This document shows positions 1 to 5,658 of a DNA stretch of 5,989 nucleotides, one piece after another. Position 1 is the stretch's first letter, and each line of letters starts with the position of its first letter. The translations under genes and the position numbers were made by a program. Source of the DNA: Azonexus sp. (GTDB taxonomy: Bacteria > Pseudomonadota > Gammaproteobacteria > Burkholderiales > Rhodocyclaceae); the NCBI GenBank assembly GCA_030697085.1, contig JAUYQT010000375.1, positions 1-5,989 on the forward strand. The letters run 5' to 3'. The notes under the pieces were generated by a model that was not told the origin of the DNA, made no database searches, and saw only the letters and a program-made list of their open reading frames with translations.

Positions 1-199
1 GGACTTCACGCTGTTCGATATACACGGGTGGCGGAGCCGCCGGGACAACAATAACCTGCGGCGGATAGGGATAAAAAAGCGGCCCCCAATACGGACCGAC
101 GTAAACACCCACTCTGGCTCGCCCACCATGAGCAAAGGCGCTACTGATACCGAGCATCAGGAGAACCAACAACATTGCCAGACTTTTTTGCCGTTTCAT
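1..199 (-). CDS. Small exported Pro/Tyr-rich protein, N-terminal part (C-terminus outside window)
   Basis: I do not recognise a named family. The 66 visible residues start MKRQKSLAMLLVLLMLG, a textbook Sec signal peptide: basic n-region, Leu/Met-rich core, then an S-S-A-F-A cleavage motif around residues 19-23. No lipobox Cys is seen, so the protein is probably periplasmic or outer-membrane associated. The mature part opens HGGRARVGVYVGPYWGP and becomes rich in Pro, Tyr and Val, with a run of Pro near residues 53-58 and then VYIEQ. Small secreted proteins with such Gly/Tyr/Pro/Val stretches are common in Betaproteobacteria and usually uncharacterised. The ATG at 199-197 is preceded by GGGTGG four bases upstream, a weak ribosome site. 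The stop lies left of position 1. An OmpR-type operator candidate sits 60-85 bp upstream of the start. Expression and export seem likely; function is unknown. Confidence 0.75.
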   Translation of the reverse strand, partial: MKRQKSLAMLLVLLMLGISSAFAHGGRARVGVYVGPYWGPLFYPYPPQVIVVPAAPPPVYIEQREV

Positions 200-258
200 G
201 AAACCACCCAATCTTCCAATTACCCACTTTCAAGATAGCGAACAATCAGCCGATCGGG

Positions 259-283
259 CGTAACAGTTTGCGACAAAATGTAA
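259..283 (-). promoter_or_regulatory. Candidate OmpR-family response-regulator site: three half-sites at 10-bp spacing
   Basis: On the minus strand, pentamers TTACA (283-279), TCGCA (273-269) and TTACG (263-259) begin exactly 10 bp apart, separated by the T-rich TTTTG and then AACTG. Direct half-sites at about one helical turn are typical of OmpR/PhoB-family regulators. The stretch also resembles the RstA-type consensus TACATNTNGTTACA, with two mismatches. A weak -10 candidate, TATCTT, lies at 237-232, which would put the third half-site next to or over the -35 position, a class II activator arrangement. The presumed target is the exported-protein gene starting at 199. The regulator's identity is inference; the spacing is seen directly. 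Confidence 0.4.
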
Positions 284-297
284 GCGCGACCGCCCTA

Positions 298-618
298 CTA
301 CTCATCCCGATCCAAAAAATCATCCCGCTTGCGACGCAGCCCCTCAGGCATCTTCAGCGTGATTGGGTCCCAGCCCTCCATTGTCAGCACTTTTTCCATG
401 CAGTTTTCCATCAAGGCATGCGCTTCAAGCGTTGCCGCTGCAATGGTTTGATGCACGGCCTGATCATTGCCAGGATCGAGTTGGCAACGGGTCTGATATC
501 GATACAGCTCGCGCAGGTACCGAAGCTGAACGGCCACCTGTGCCGGGCAAGCACACATATAAATTGTGGCTTCATCAACTATTTTTTCCAGCTGCTGACT
601 GGTATAGCGCATTTCCAT
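298..618 (-). CDS. Conserved-looking hypothetical protein, 106 aa, function unknown
   Basis: I do not recognise a characterised family. The protein begins MEMRYTSQQLEKIVDEA and looks mostly alpha-helical, soluble and acidic/amphipathic, with no signal peptide or membrane segment. Four cysteines occur: C22 and C24 in the tight YMCACP motif, C45 and C73. The C-terminal third holds EGWDPITLKMPEGLRRKRDDF, ending in a charged tail. The start is placed at the ATG at 618-616 because a perfect AAGGAG lies eight bases upstream (632-627); an in-frame GTG at 627 would overlap that site and is less likely. The gene follows the CoA-transferase on the same strand, separated by the repeat at 641-764, so it may have its own promoter or be read through. 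A metal or redox role for the C-x-C motif is only a guess. Confidence 0.75.
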   Translation of the reverse strand: MEMRYTSQQLEKIVDEATIYMCACPAQVAVQLRYLRELYRYQTRCQLDPGNDQAVHQTIAAATLEAHALMENCMEKVLTMEGWDPITLKMPEGLRRKRDDFLDRDE

Positions 619-626
619 GGCAATCA

Positions 627-632
627 CTCCTT
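627..632 (-). promoter_or_regulatory. Strong Shine-Dalgarno site that decides the start of the 106-aa gene
   Basis: AAGGAG on the minus strand is followed by an eight-base spacer and ATG at 618. It overlaps the upstream GTG at 627-625, arguing against that codon as the start. Confidence 0.75.
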
Positions 633-640
633 AGGGACGC

Positions 641-694
641 ACTGATTTAATCCGTTCTCCCTGAGCCACTGATTTAATCCGCTCTCCCTGAGCT
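641..694. repeat. Tandem 27-bp direct repeat, two copies
   Basis: Two adjacent units, 641-667 and 668-694, both begin ACTGATTTAATCCG and continue through TCTCCCTGAGC. They differ at two of 27 positions: T versus C at unit position 16, and the last base. The second unit is also the outer part of the left arm of the inverted repeat at 669-764, so the first unit looks like a partial duplication of one arm. It lies only a few bases upstream of the ribosome site of the 106-aa gene. Confidence 0.85.
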
Positions 695-764
695 TGTCGA
701 AGGGTAATCCCAGTATTTTCAAGGCCTTCGACAGGCTCAGCCCGAACGGTTCTGAATAAATCAG
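669..764. repeat. Imperfect long inverted repeat of the dispersed 'CTGAGCTTGTCGAAGG' intergenic type
   Basis: The left arm 679-703 contains CTGAGCTTGTCGAAGG and the right arm 725-749 contains CCTTCGACAGGCTCAG; they are complementary at 20 of 25 positions. Further out, CTGATTTA (669-676) pairs perfectly with TAAATCAG (757-764), with a small bulge between the paired blocks. The loop is about 21 nt (704-724). Sequences of this kind are scattered through intergenic regions of many proteobacterial genomes as REP-like elements. It begins just downstream of the CoA-transferase stop at 772, so in RNA it could form a 3' hairpin that terminates or stabilises that transcript; no long T-run follows it, so rho-independent termination is not supported. 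A 69-codon frame across it is an artefact. Confidence 0.85.
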
Positions 765-771
765 CGTTTTC

Positions 772-2067
772 TTAGAGCAGCCGCATCTTTTTCGCCGCTT
801 CACGCAATTCACCCCGGAAGTCCGGGTGGGCAATGCCGATCAACTCAGCGCAGCGCTGTTGCGCTGTCTTGCCACGCAACTGGGCGACACCAAATTCGGT
901 CACCACGTAATTGATGTCGTTCTTGCTGGTCGAGACATGCGTCCCGGCCGACAAAGTGGGAACGATGCGTGAAATGGTGTCATTTTTTGCCGTTGACGGC
1001 AGTACGATAAAAGCCTTGCCGCCATTTGAACGGTTGGCCGCACGCACAAAGTCAGCCTGACCACCGGTGCCGGAATAAGGCGCGAAGCCAAGGCTTTCAG
1101 AGCCGCACTGACCCATGAAGTCGATCTGCATCGTGGCATTGATGGCATGCAAGTTGTCGTTCTTGCCGGCCAAAAATGGGTCATTAGTGAAGTCGACCGC
1201 ATGCATTTCGAGCGCCGGATTGCGGTGCATGAACTGGTACAGCTTTTTCGAGCCGAGGGCGAAAGTCGCCAGCATCTTGCCCGGATGATAATTTTTCTTG
1301 CGATTGGTGATCACCCCGGCTTCAACCAGCGTCATGATGCCGTCGCCGACCATTTCGGTATGGATACCCAGATCGTGCTTGTCGGTCAGTTGCATCACCA
1401 CCGCATCCGGAATGCCGCCATAGCCGATCTGCAAGGTTGCGCCGTCAGGAATCATCTCGGCAACATATTTGCCAATGGCTTCCTGCACCGGGCCAATTTT
1501 TGGCAGGCCAACTTCAAGAATCGGCTCATCGCTCTCGGTCAGCGCCGTCACTTGCGAAATATGAATATGGCAGTCGCCATTGGCGAAAGGCACATTGGGA
1601 TTCACTTCCAGCACAATGGCGCGCGCTTTGGCGAGGGCTGCCATCGTGTAATCGGCGGCGAGTGACAAGGAGAAAAAGCCATGCTCGTCCATCGGCGAAG
1701 CCATCGAAAACACCACATCAGCCGGGATCAAGTTACGGTTGATCAGAGCCGGCAGTTCGGAGAAATAAGCCGGGATGTAGTCGATCCAGCCGTCCTGACC
1801 ACCGGCTCGCGAAGCGCCGCTGAAAAAATAGGCGGTATGGCGGACGTTTTCCTGGGTTTCCTGATCAAAATAAGCGTATTTGCGAACCGGCAAAATTTGT
1901 GAAATCTGGATATCGCGAAAATCACGACGTGCTTCCGAAAGTGCGGTCAGCAAGACCGGCGGTTCGCCAACGGCGGTCGGCACAACAACGGTGTCGCCAT
2001 TTTTAAGCACGCGAATCGCATCGGTGGCGGACATGCGTTTTTGTTGATACAGCGCCTGAACGGACAT
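772..2067 (-). CDS. Acetyl-CoA hydrolase/4-hydroxybutyrate-type CoA-transferase
   Basis: This 431-residue protein has the length and motifs of family I CoA-transferases related to 4-hydroxybutyrate CoA-transferase and acetyl-CoA hydrolase. These move CoA between a thioester, often acetyl-CoA, and a carboxylate via a glutamyl-CoA intermediate. The N-terminal half includes GDTVVVPTAVGEPPVLL (24-40) and PMDEHGFFSLS (125-135). The C-terminal half holds QIGYGGIPDAV (213-223) and DLGIHTEM (232-239), where Glu238 is the expected catalytic residue, then FAPYSGTGGQADF (328-340), the oxyanion/CoA loop, and VVTEFGVAQLRGK near the end. It should be cytosolic. Substrate cannot be read from sequence; 4-hydroxybutyrate, butyrate, propionate or acetate are all possible. 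The ATG at 2067-2065 has an AGGGAG site about 7 nt upstream. It is separated from the upstream operon by a terminator, so it is probably transcribed on its own from the leader at 2068-2144. Confidence 0.93.
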   Translation of the reverse strand: MSVQALYQQKRMSATDAIRVLKNGDTVVVPTAVGEPPVLLTALSEARRDFRDIQISQILPVRKYAYFDQETQENVRHTAYFFSGASRAGGQDGWIDYIPAYFSELPALINRNLIPADVVFSMASPMDEHGFFSLSLAADYTMAALAKARAIVLEVNPNVPFANGDCHIHISQVTALTESDEPILEVGLPKIGPVQEAIGKYVAEMIPDGATLQIGYGGIPDAVVMQLTDKHDLGIHTEMVGDGIMTLVEAGVITNRKKNYHPGKMLATFALGSKKLYQFMHRNPALEMHAVDFTNDPFLAGKNDNLHAINATMQIDFMGQCGSESLGFAPYSGTGGQADFVRAANRSNGGKAFIVLPSTAKNDTISRIVPTLSAGTHVSTSKNDINYVVTEFGVAQLRGKTAQQRCAELIGIAHPDFRGELREAAKKMRLL

Positions 2068-2144
2068 AAAACTGCTCCCTTTATAGAATATTTTTAGAGA
2101 TTGAATATTCGCATCCCGGACCGGGCAAAAGACTGACCAGGATC

Positions 2145-2172
2145 AAAAAAATGCTTGCTGCATTGCAGCATT
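2145..2172 (-). terminator. Rho-independent terminator of the SDR-hemJ-methyltransferase operon
   Basis: Reading on the minus strand, immediately after and partly within the methyltransferase stop codon, TGCTGC-AAT-GCAGCA forms a perfect six-pair stem with a three-base loop, soon followed by seven Ts (2151-2145). An alternative pairing, AATGCT with AGCATT, uses the same region and would bring the stem directly onto the T-run. Either fits an intrinsic terminator. It isolates the CoA-transferase gene from the operon upstream. Confidence 0.8.
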
Positions 2173-3314
2173 CATGGCTTGCGATTGCTCCCCGCCACCA
2201 TGCGAACCTCAAACAGGCGGCACTCCAACGGACCGTTGAACAAGGGCGTCTTGCGGCTGGGCTTGAGGCCGAGCAGTTTGGGCAAACGCAGGTCTGCGGT
2301 GAAAAAATAGCAGTTCCAGCCGGCCCAATGTTTCTTCAGCGCGGAGCCAAGTTGCGGGTAAAAAAGTGCCAGTTCATCCAACTCGCCAAGGCGTTCGCCA
2401 TAAGGCGGATTGGCAATGAGAATGCCATGATCGGTCAGCGGTTCGGTTTCGAGCAGATCGCTACGGTCGACCGTCACAATGCCGCCAAATCCGGATTCGT
2501 CCAGATTGCGCCGCGTGGCGCGCACGGCTTTTTCGTCGAGGTCATAACCGCGAATATCCATCGGCTCAGGCGTCTTGCAGCGCGCTGCCGCGGCCTGACG
2601 AAGGTCGGCCCAGCCGATGGCGTCATAGCTTTTGAGCATTTCAAAGGCGAAGGCGCGATCCAGTCCGGGCGCCCGGTCAAGCGCCGCCTGCACGGCTTCG
2701 AGCAGAAATGTGCCACTGCCACACATCGGATCAACCAGCGGTTGGCCAGGTTGCCAGCCAGTCAGTTTGAGAATGCCGGCCGCCAGGTTTTCCTTGAGCG
2801 GCGCATCGACGCTGGCCTTGCGGAAGCCGCGTTGCCAAAGCGGCTGGCCGGAGGTGTCGAGATAGAGCGTGCACTCATTTTCGGAAAGAAAAACATGGAC
2901 GCTGACATCGGGATTGCGTGTCTCGATATTCGGCCGCTCGCCACGATCTTCACGAAAGCGGTCGCAGATGGCGTCCTTGACGCGCAGCGTGACGAAATCA
3001 AGCGACTTGAGCGGGCATTTGATCGCCGTCGTGACGACGCGCATGGTGCGCGTCACATCGAAATGATTCGGCCACAACTGCCGTACAGCCAGGTGATAAA
3101 TATCATCTTCCTTGGCATACGGCCCTTTGACGACATGGCAAAGAATGCGCGTCGCGAGGCGGGATTCCAGATTGGCCCGGTAACAAGTCAGCCAGTCGCC
3201 CGAGAAAAACACGCCGCCATGCGTTGTCTTCAGTTCACTGGCACCGACCGATTGCAGTTCGTCGAGCAGAAGTGCTTCCAGCCCACGCGGGCAGATTGCG
3301 AAAAATTTTTTCAT
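2172..3314 (-). CDS. rlmL: THUMP-domain 23S rRNA guanine-N2 methyltransferase, stand-alone RlmL type
   Basis: This 380-residue protein matches the N-terminal half of Escherichia coli RlmL, the SAM-dependent enzyme making N2-methylguanosine at 23S rRNA G2445; the RlmK half of that fusion is absent. It opens MKKFFAICPRGLEALLLDEL, typical of the family, followed by a THUMP RNA-binding region (about 45-155) containing RNPDVSVHVFL. The Rossmann methyltransferase domain carries LKENLAAGILKLTGW (173-187), SAM motif I DPMCGSGTFLLEA (195-207), an acidic turn GYDLDEKAV (257-264) and the catalytic NPPYGER (302-308). The start ATG shares one base with the hemJ stop (TGATG, 3316-3312) and has no good ribosome site, so translation is probably coupled to hemJ. 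It is last in the operon, ending in a terminator. Family is secure; the exact methylated nucleotide is inferred, as some relatives (YpsC) are less well defined. Confidence 0.9.
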   Translation of the reverse strand: MKKFFAICPRGLEALLLDELQSVGASELKTTHGGVFFSGDWLTCYRANLESRLATRILCHVVKGPYAKEDDIYHLAVRQLWPNHFDVTRTMRVVTTAIKCPLKSLDFVTLRVKDAICDRFREDRGERPNIETRNPDVSVHVFLSENECTLYLDTSGQPLWQRGFRKASVDAPLKENLAAGILKLTGWQPGQPLVDPMCGSGTFLLEAVQAALDRAPGLDRAFAFEMLKSYDAIGWADLRQAAAARCKTPEPMDIRGYDLDEKAVRATRRNLDESGFGGIVTVDRSDLLETEPLTDHGILIANPPYGERLGELDELALFYPQLGSALKKHWAGWNCYFFTADLRLPKLLGLKPSRKTPLFNGPLECRLFEVRMVAGSNRKP

Positions 3315-3730
3315 CAGAAAGGTTTCAAGACCACGAGAAAGATCACGACAAACATCACGATAACCGGCATTTCGTTATAAAAACGAAACCAGACGTGGCG
3401 ACGAGTATTGCTGCCATTTTGGAAGCTTTTTAGCAGTTGACCGCAGTGCCAGTGATAGCCGACCAATAAAGCGACTAACGTGGTTTTGGCATGCAGCCAG
3501 CCACCGGAAAAGCCATAGCCCAGCCACAACCAGATACCGAAGACTACGGCGAGCACGCCGAGCGGCGTCATGAAGCGGTATAACTTGTGGGCCATCAAGA
3601 GCAGGCGATCACGTTCAGCGTGGCTACCGGGCTCGACCATGGCCAGATTAACGAAAATACGCGGCAGATAAAACAACCCGGCAAACCAGGCAACGACCAG
3701 CGAAATATGCAGTGCTTTCAAGACCAGCAA
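3314..3730 (-). CDS. hemJ: HemJ protoporphyrinogen IX oxidase, membrane protein
   Basis: HemJ converts protoporphyrinogen IX to protoporphyrin IX, the penultimate step of haem synthesis, in the inner membrane. The 138-residue product begins MLVLKALHISLVVAWFAGLFYLPRIFV, the family's signature first helix. Four hydrophobic segments are visible, about residues 4-25, 56-74, 79-96 and 120-136. The family's essential His and Lys are seen as His8 in KALHI and Lys82 in WLHAKTTLV; YNEMPVIVMF precedes the last helix. The length fits the usual 140 or so. The start is set at TTG 3730-3728 because AAGGAG (3742-3737) lies six bases upstream; a longer frame from TTG at 3748 would contain that site. The gene overlaps the end of the SDR gene by 13 nt and its stop overlaps the next ATG by 1 nt, showing a tight operon. 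Organisms using HemJ normally lack HemG and HemY, not testable here. Confidence 0.93.
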   Translation of the reverse strand: MLVLKALHISLVVAWFAGLFYLPRIFVNLAMVEPGSHAERDRLLLMAHKLYRFMTPLGVLAVVFGIWLWLGYGFSGGWLHAKTTLVALLVGYHWHCGQLLKSFQNGSNTRRHVWFRFYNEMPVIVMFVVIFLVVLKPF

Positions 3731-4629
3731 ACGTTTCTCCTTGAGCAAGCCGCGGCAATCCCGTCATCAATTAACGGGTAGGCGAGGCGTAGTTTTAATT
3801 CATTCTTCAGGCGCTGATTACCGATCCGCCGCGATTCGCGCATGAAGGAAAGCTGCATCGGCGACAGCAATTTTTCGGCCTCCAGACGCGTTATGCGTGG
3901 CGGCTTGGGCAGTTCAAACGCCGTTGCCACCCGGTCGAAATACTCAGCCATTTTCAGATCGGAATCATCGACCACATTGTAGGCCCGGTTGGCGCCGGCA
4001 TGACGCATTGCCGCCAGACAAGCCGCGGCCAGATCATCAGCGTGAATGTGATTAGTGAAAACATCATCCGCCGCAACCAGCGCCGGCAAGCCTTTTTGCA
4101 GACGCTCAATGGGCAGACGATCGGCCGCGTAAATACCCGGTGCGCGCAAAATCGACACGCGCACACCGGTTCGGGCGCCCCATTGGCGCAAATAACGCTC
4201 GGCATCAACCCGCCGCCCGGCACGCGCACTTTCTGGATTCAGGCGCCGCGTTTCGTCAATCCGCGCCCCTGCACAATCGCCGTAAACACCCGTCGTGCTT
4301 ACGTAAACAAGCTGGCGTGGTAAACTTTTGCCCTGACTCAAAACGCTCAACAACCTGCGGGTGCGCGTGTCTTTTTGCCCTTCGCCGGGCGGCGGTGCCA
4401 GATGCAGGACGATATCGGCCAGGCCACTCAGGCGCTGCAAGCTGGCTCGATTATCAAGGTCAGCGAGCAGCGGAATGGCACCGGCGGCACGCCACTCGGC
4501 GGCCTGGCTGGCGCGGCGCACCAGGGCATAGACGCGGTAGCGTTGAGCAAGATGCAGGAAGATGCGGCGGGCGACATCCCCGCTGCCGACAATCAGAATA
4601 TATTGCACGCCGGCATTGTAGCCGAGCAC
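3718..4629 (-). CDS. Atypical SDR-family NAD(P)-binding protein (epimerase/dehydratase-like)
   Basis: This 303-residue cytosolic protein has an extended-SDR layout. Strand 1 and the dinucleotide loop read YILIVGSGDVARR (10-22). After strand 2, VYALVRR (33-39) carries two Arg, suggesting NADP(H). Then come DIVLHLAPPPGEG (72-84), YVSTTGVYGD (109-118), LRAPGIYA (161-168), the conserved NHIHADDLA (193-201) and YNVVDDSDL (217-225). The usual YxxxK catalytic pair is missing where expected; instead AGRRVDAERYLR (137-148) is found, as in YeeZ-type atypical SDRs, so it may bind a dinucleotide without classical dehydrogenase chemistry. The substrate is unknown. It heads the operon with hemJ and the rRNA methyltransferase. 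The GTG at 4629 directly follows a TGA and has no clear ribosome site; an alternative GTG at 4608 would give MQYILIVG and 296 residues, and may be the true start. Confidence 0.85.
   Translation of the reverse strand: MLGYNAGVQYILIVGSGDVARRIFLHLAQRYRVYALVRRASQAAEWRAAGAIPLLADLDNRASLQRLSGLADIVLHLAPPPGEGQKDTRTRRLLSVLSQGKSLPRQLVYVSTTGVYGDCAGARIDETRRLNPESARAGRRVDAERYLRQWGARTGVRVSILRAPGIYAADRLPIERLQKGLPALVAADDVFTNHIHADDLAAACLAAMRHAGANRAYNVVDDSDLKMAEYFDRVATAFELPKPPRITRLEAEKLLSPMQLSFMRESRRIGNQRLKNELKLRLAYPLIDDGIAAACSRRNVCWS
3737..3742 (-). promoter_or_regulatory. Shine-Dalgarno site selecting the TTG start of hemJ
   Basis: AAGGAG on the minus strand, six bases upstream of TTG at 3730, lies inside the last codons of the SDR gene. 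It argues that the upstream TTG at 3748 is not used and that hemJ starts with a rare TTG. Confidence 0.65.
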
Positions 4630-4641
4630 TCAGGGGAAGAG

Positions 4642-5658
4642 ATGAGCTACCAGATTACCGTTCAGCCCAGTGGCTGCCAATTTACGGCCGAAGCCGACGA
4701 AACGCTGCTCGACGCCGCGCTCAGGCAAAACCTGACTTTGCCTTACGGCTGCAAGGATGGTGCTTGCGGCGCCTGCAAGGGAAAAGTCCTTTCCGGCACG
4801 GTTGACCACGGCAAGGCTCAGGCACACGCCTTGAAAGCGGACGAAAAGGCAGCCGGCCTGACGCTCTATTGCTGCGCTCACGCCGAGTCCGATCTGGTCA
4901 TTGAATGCAAGCAACTTGGCTCAAATAAAGATATCCCGGTCAAAACCTTGCCCTCGCGCATTGAAAAGCTGGAAATACTCGCCCCCGACGTCATCGCACT
5001 ACATCTTCGCCTCCCGGCCAATGAACGTCTTCAATTTCGTGCCGGGCAATACATCGACATTCTCCTCAAGGACGGCAAAAAGCGCAGTTTCTCGCTGGCC
5101 AACGCCCCGGAAGATGACACGCTGCTGCAACTGCATATCCGCCACATTCCCGGCGGCCTGTTTACCGATCAGTTATTCAGTGCAACGAAAGTACGCGACA
5201 TCCTGCGTTTCAACGGCCCGCACGGCAGCTTTTACCTGCGCGAAGACTCCGCCAAACCGATCATCCTGCTTGCTGGCGGCACCGGTTTTGCCCCGATCAA
5301 GGCCATCGTCGAACATGCGATCGCGCAAAAAATCCAGCGCCCGATGCACATTTACTGGGGCGCCAAAGCGCGGGTTGATCTCTACCAAAATGCCTTGGCC
5401 GAAACCTGGACCGCGGCGCAGGCACAGATTAAATACATCCCGGTTCTTTCCGAACCGACGCCAACCGACGCCTGGACGGGTCGCAGCGGCTTCGTCCACC
5501 AGGCGGTGATGGCGGATTTTCCCGACCTTTCCGGCCATCAGGTTTACGCCTGCGGCTCACCGATCATGATCGACATTGCCAAAAACGACTTTGTCAGGTG
5601 CTGCCAACTGCCGGAAGATGAATTTTTCGCTGATATATTCAGCTATTCGACCCACTGA
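4642..5658 (+). CDS. Three-domain [2Fe-2S] ferredoxin/FAD/NAD(P)H oxidoreductase
   Basis: The 338-residue protein has a plant-type ferredoxin domain fused to a ferredoxin-reductase module. The cluster ligands are Cys37, Cys42 and Cys45 in PYGCKDGACGACKG, and Cys77 in LYCCA. FAD binding is shown by RSFSLAN (148-154) and the downstream GGLFTDQLF (171-179). The nicotinamide site is LLAGGTGFAPIKAIVEH (209-225), with the C-terminal VYACGSPIMI (301-310). It should pass electrons from NAD(P)H through FAD to the cluster and on to a partner oxygenase or other acceptor. Betaproteobacterial relatives are often labelled CDP-6-deoxy-delta-3,4-glucoseen reductase, but no dideoxysugar genes are near, so that specific role is unsupported. 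The ATG has AGGGGAA upstream at 4632-4638, and the ferredoxin domain begins right after it, which rules out the longer frame open to 4375. It diverges from the SDR gene and converges on minE. Confidence 0.92.
   Translation: MSYQITVQPSGCQFTAEADETLLDAALRQNLTLPYGCKDGACGACKGKVLSGTVDHGKAQAHALKADEKAAGLTLYCCAHAESDLVIECKQLGSNKDIPVKTLPSRIEKLEILAPDVIALHLRLPANERLQFRAGQYIDILLKDGKKRSFSLANAPEDDTLLQLHIRHIPGGLFTDQLFSATKVRDILRFNGPHGSFYLREDSAKPIILLAGGTGFAPIKAIVEHAIAQKIQRPMHIYWGAKARVDLYQNALAETWTAAQAQIKYIPVLSEPTPTDAWTGRSGFVHQAVMADFPDLSGHQVYACGSPIMIDIAKNDFVRCCQLPEDEFFADIFSYSTH

Noticed and set aside
268..645. 125-codon plus-strand frame
   Set aside because: It is antisense to the 106-aa gene, which has a perfect ribosome site and better coding composition.
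669..764. CRISPR array or attachment site
   Set aside because: There are only two tandem units plus an inverted arm, without spacers, cas genes or an integrase.
624..833. 69-codon minus-strand frame across the intergenic repeat
   Set aside because: Its LSLSKALK and PFDKLRESG-like text is the familiar artificial translation of this dispersed repeat, not a gene.
1147..1665. 172-codon plus-strand frame
   Set aside because: It is antisense to the catalytic half of the CoA-transferase and shows no family features.
2151..3380. Long 409-codon plus-strand frame
   Set aside because: It lies antisense to the RlmL-type methyltransferase, whose motifs (DPMCGSGTF, NPPYGER) are intact; the antisense frame has no recognisable domain and is a by-product of codon bias.
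4375..4641. N-terminal extension of the reductase frame
   Set aside because: It is antisense to the SDR gene; the ferredoxin domain and a good ribosome site both support the ATG at 4642.
4140..4805. 221-codon plus-strand frame
   Set aside because: It overlaps the SDR gene in antisense and the ferredoxin domain in another frame; Arg/Ala-rich composition is typical of a shadow frame.
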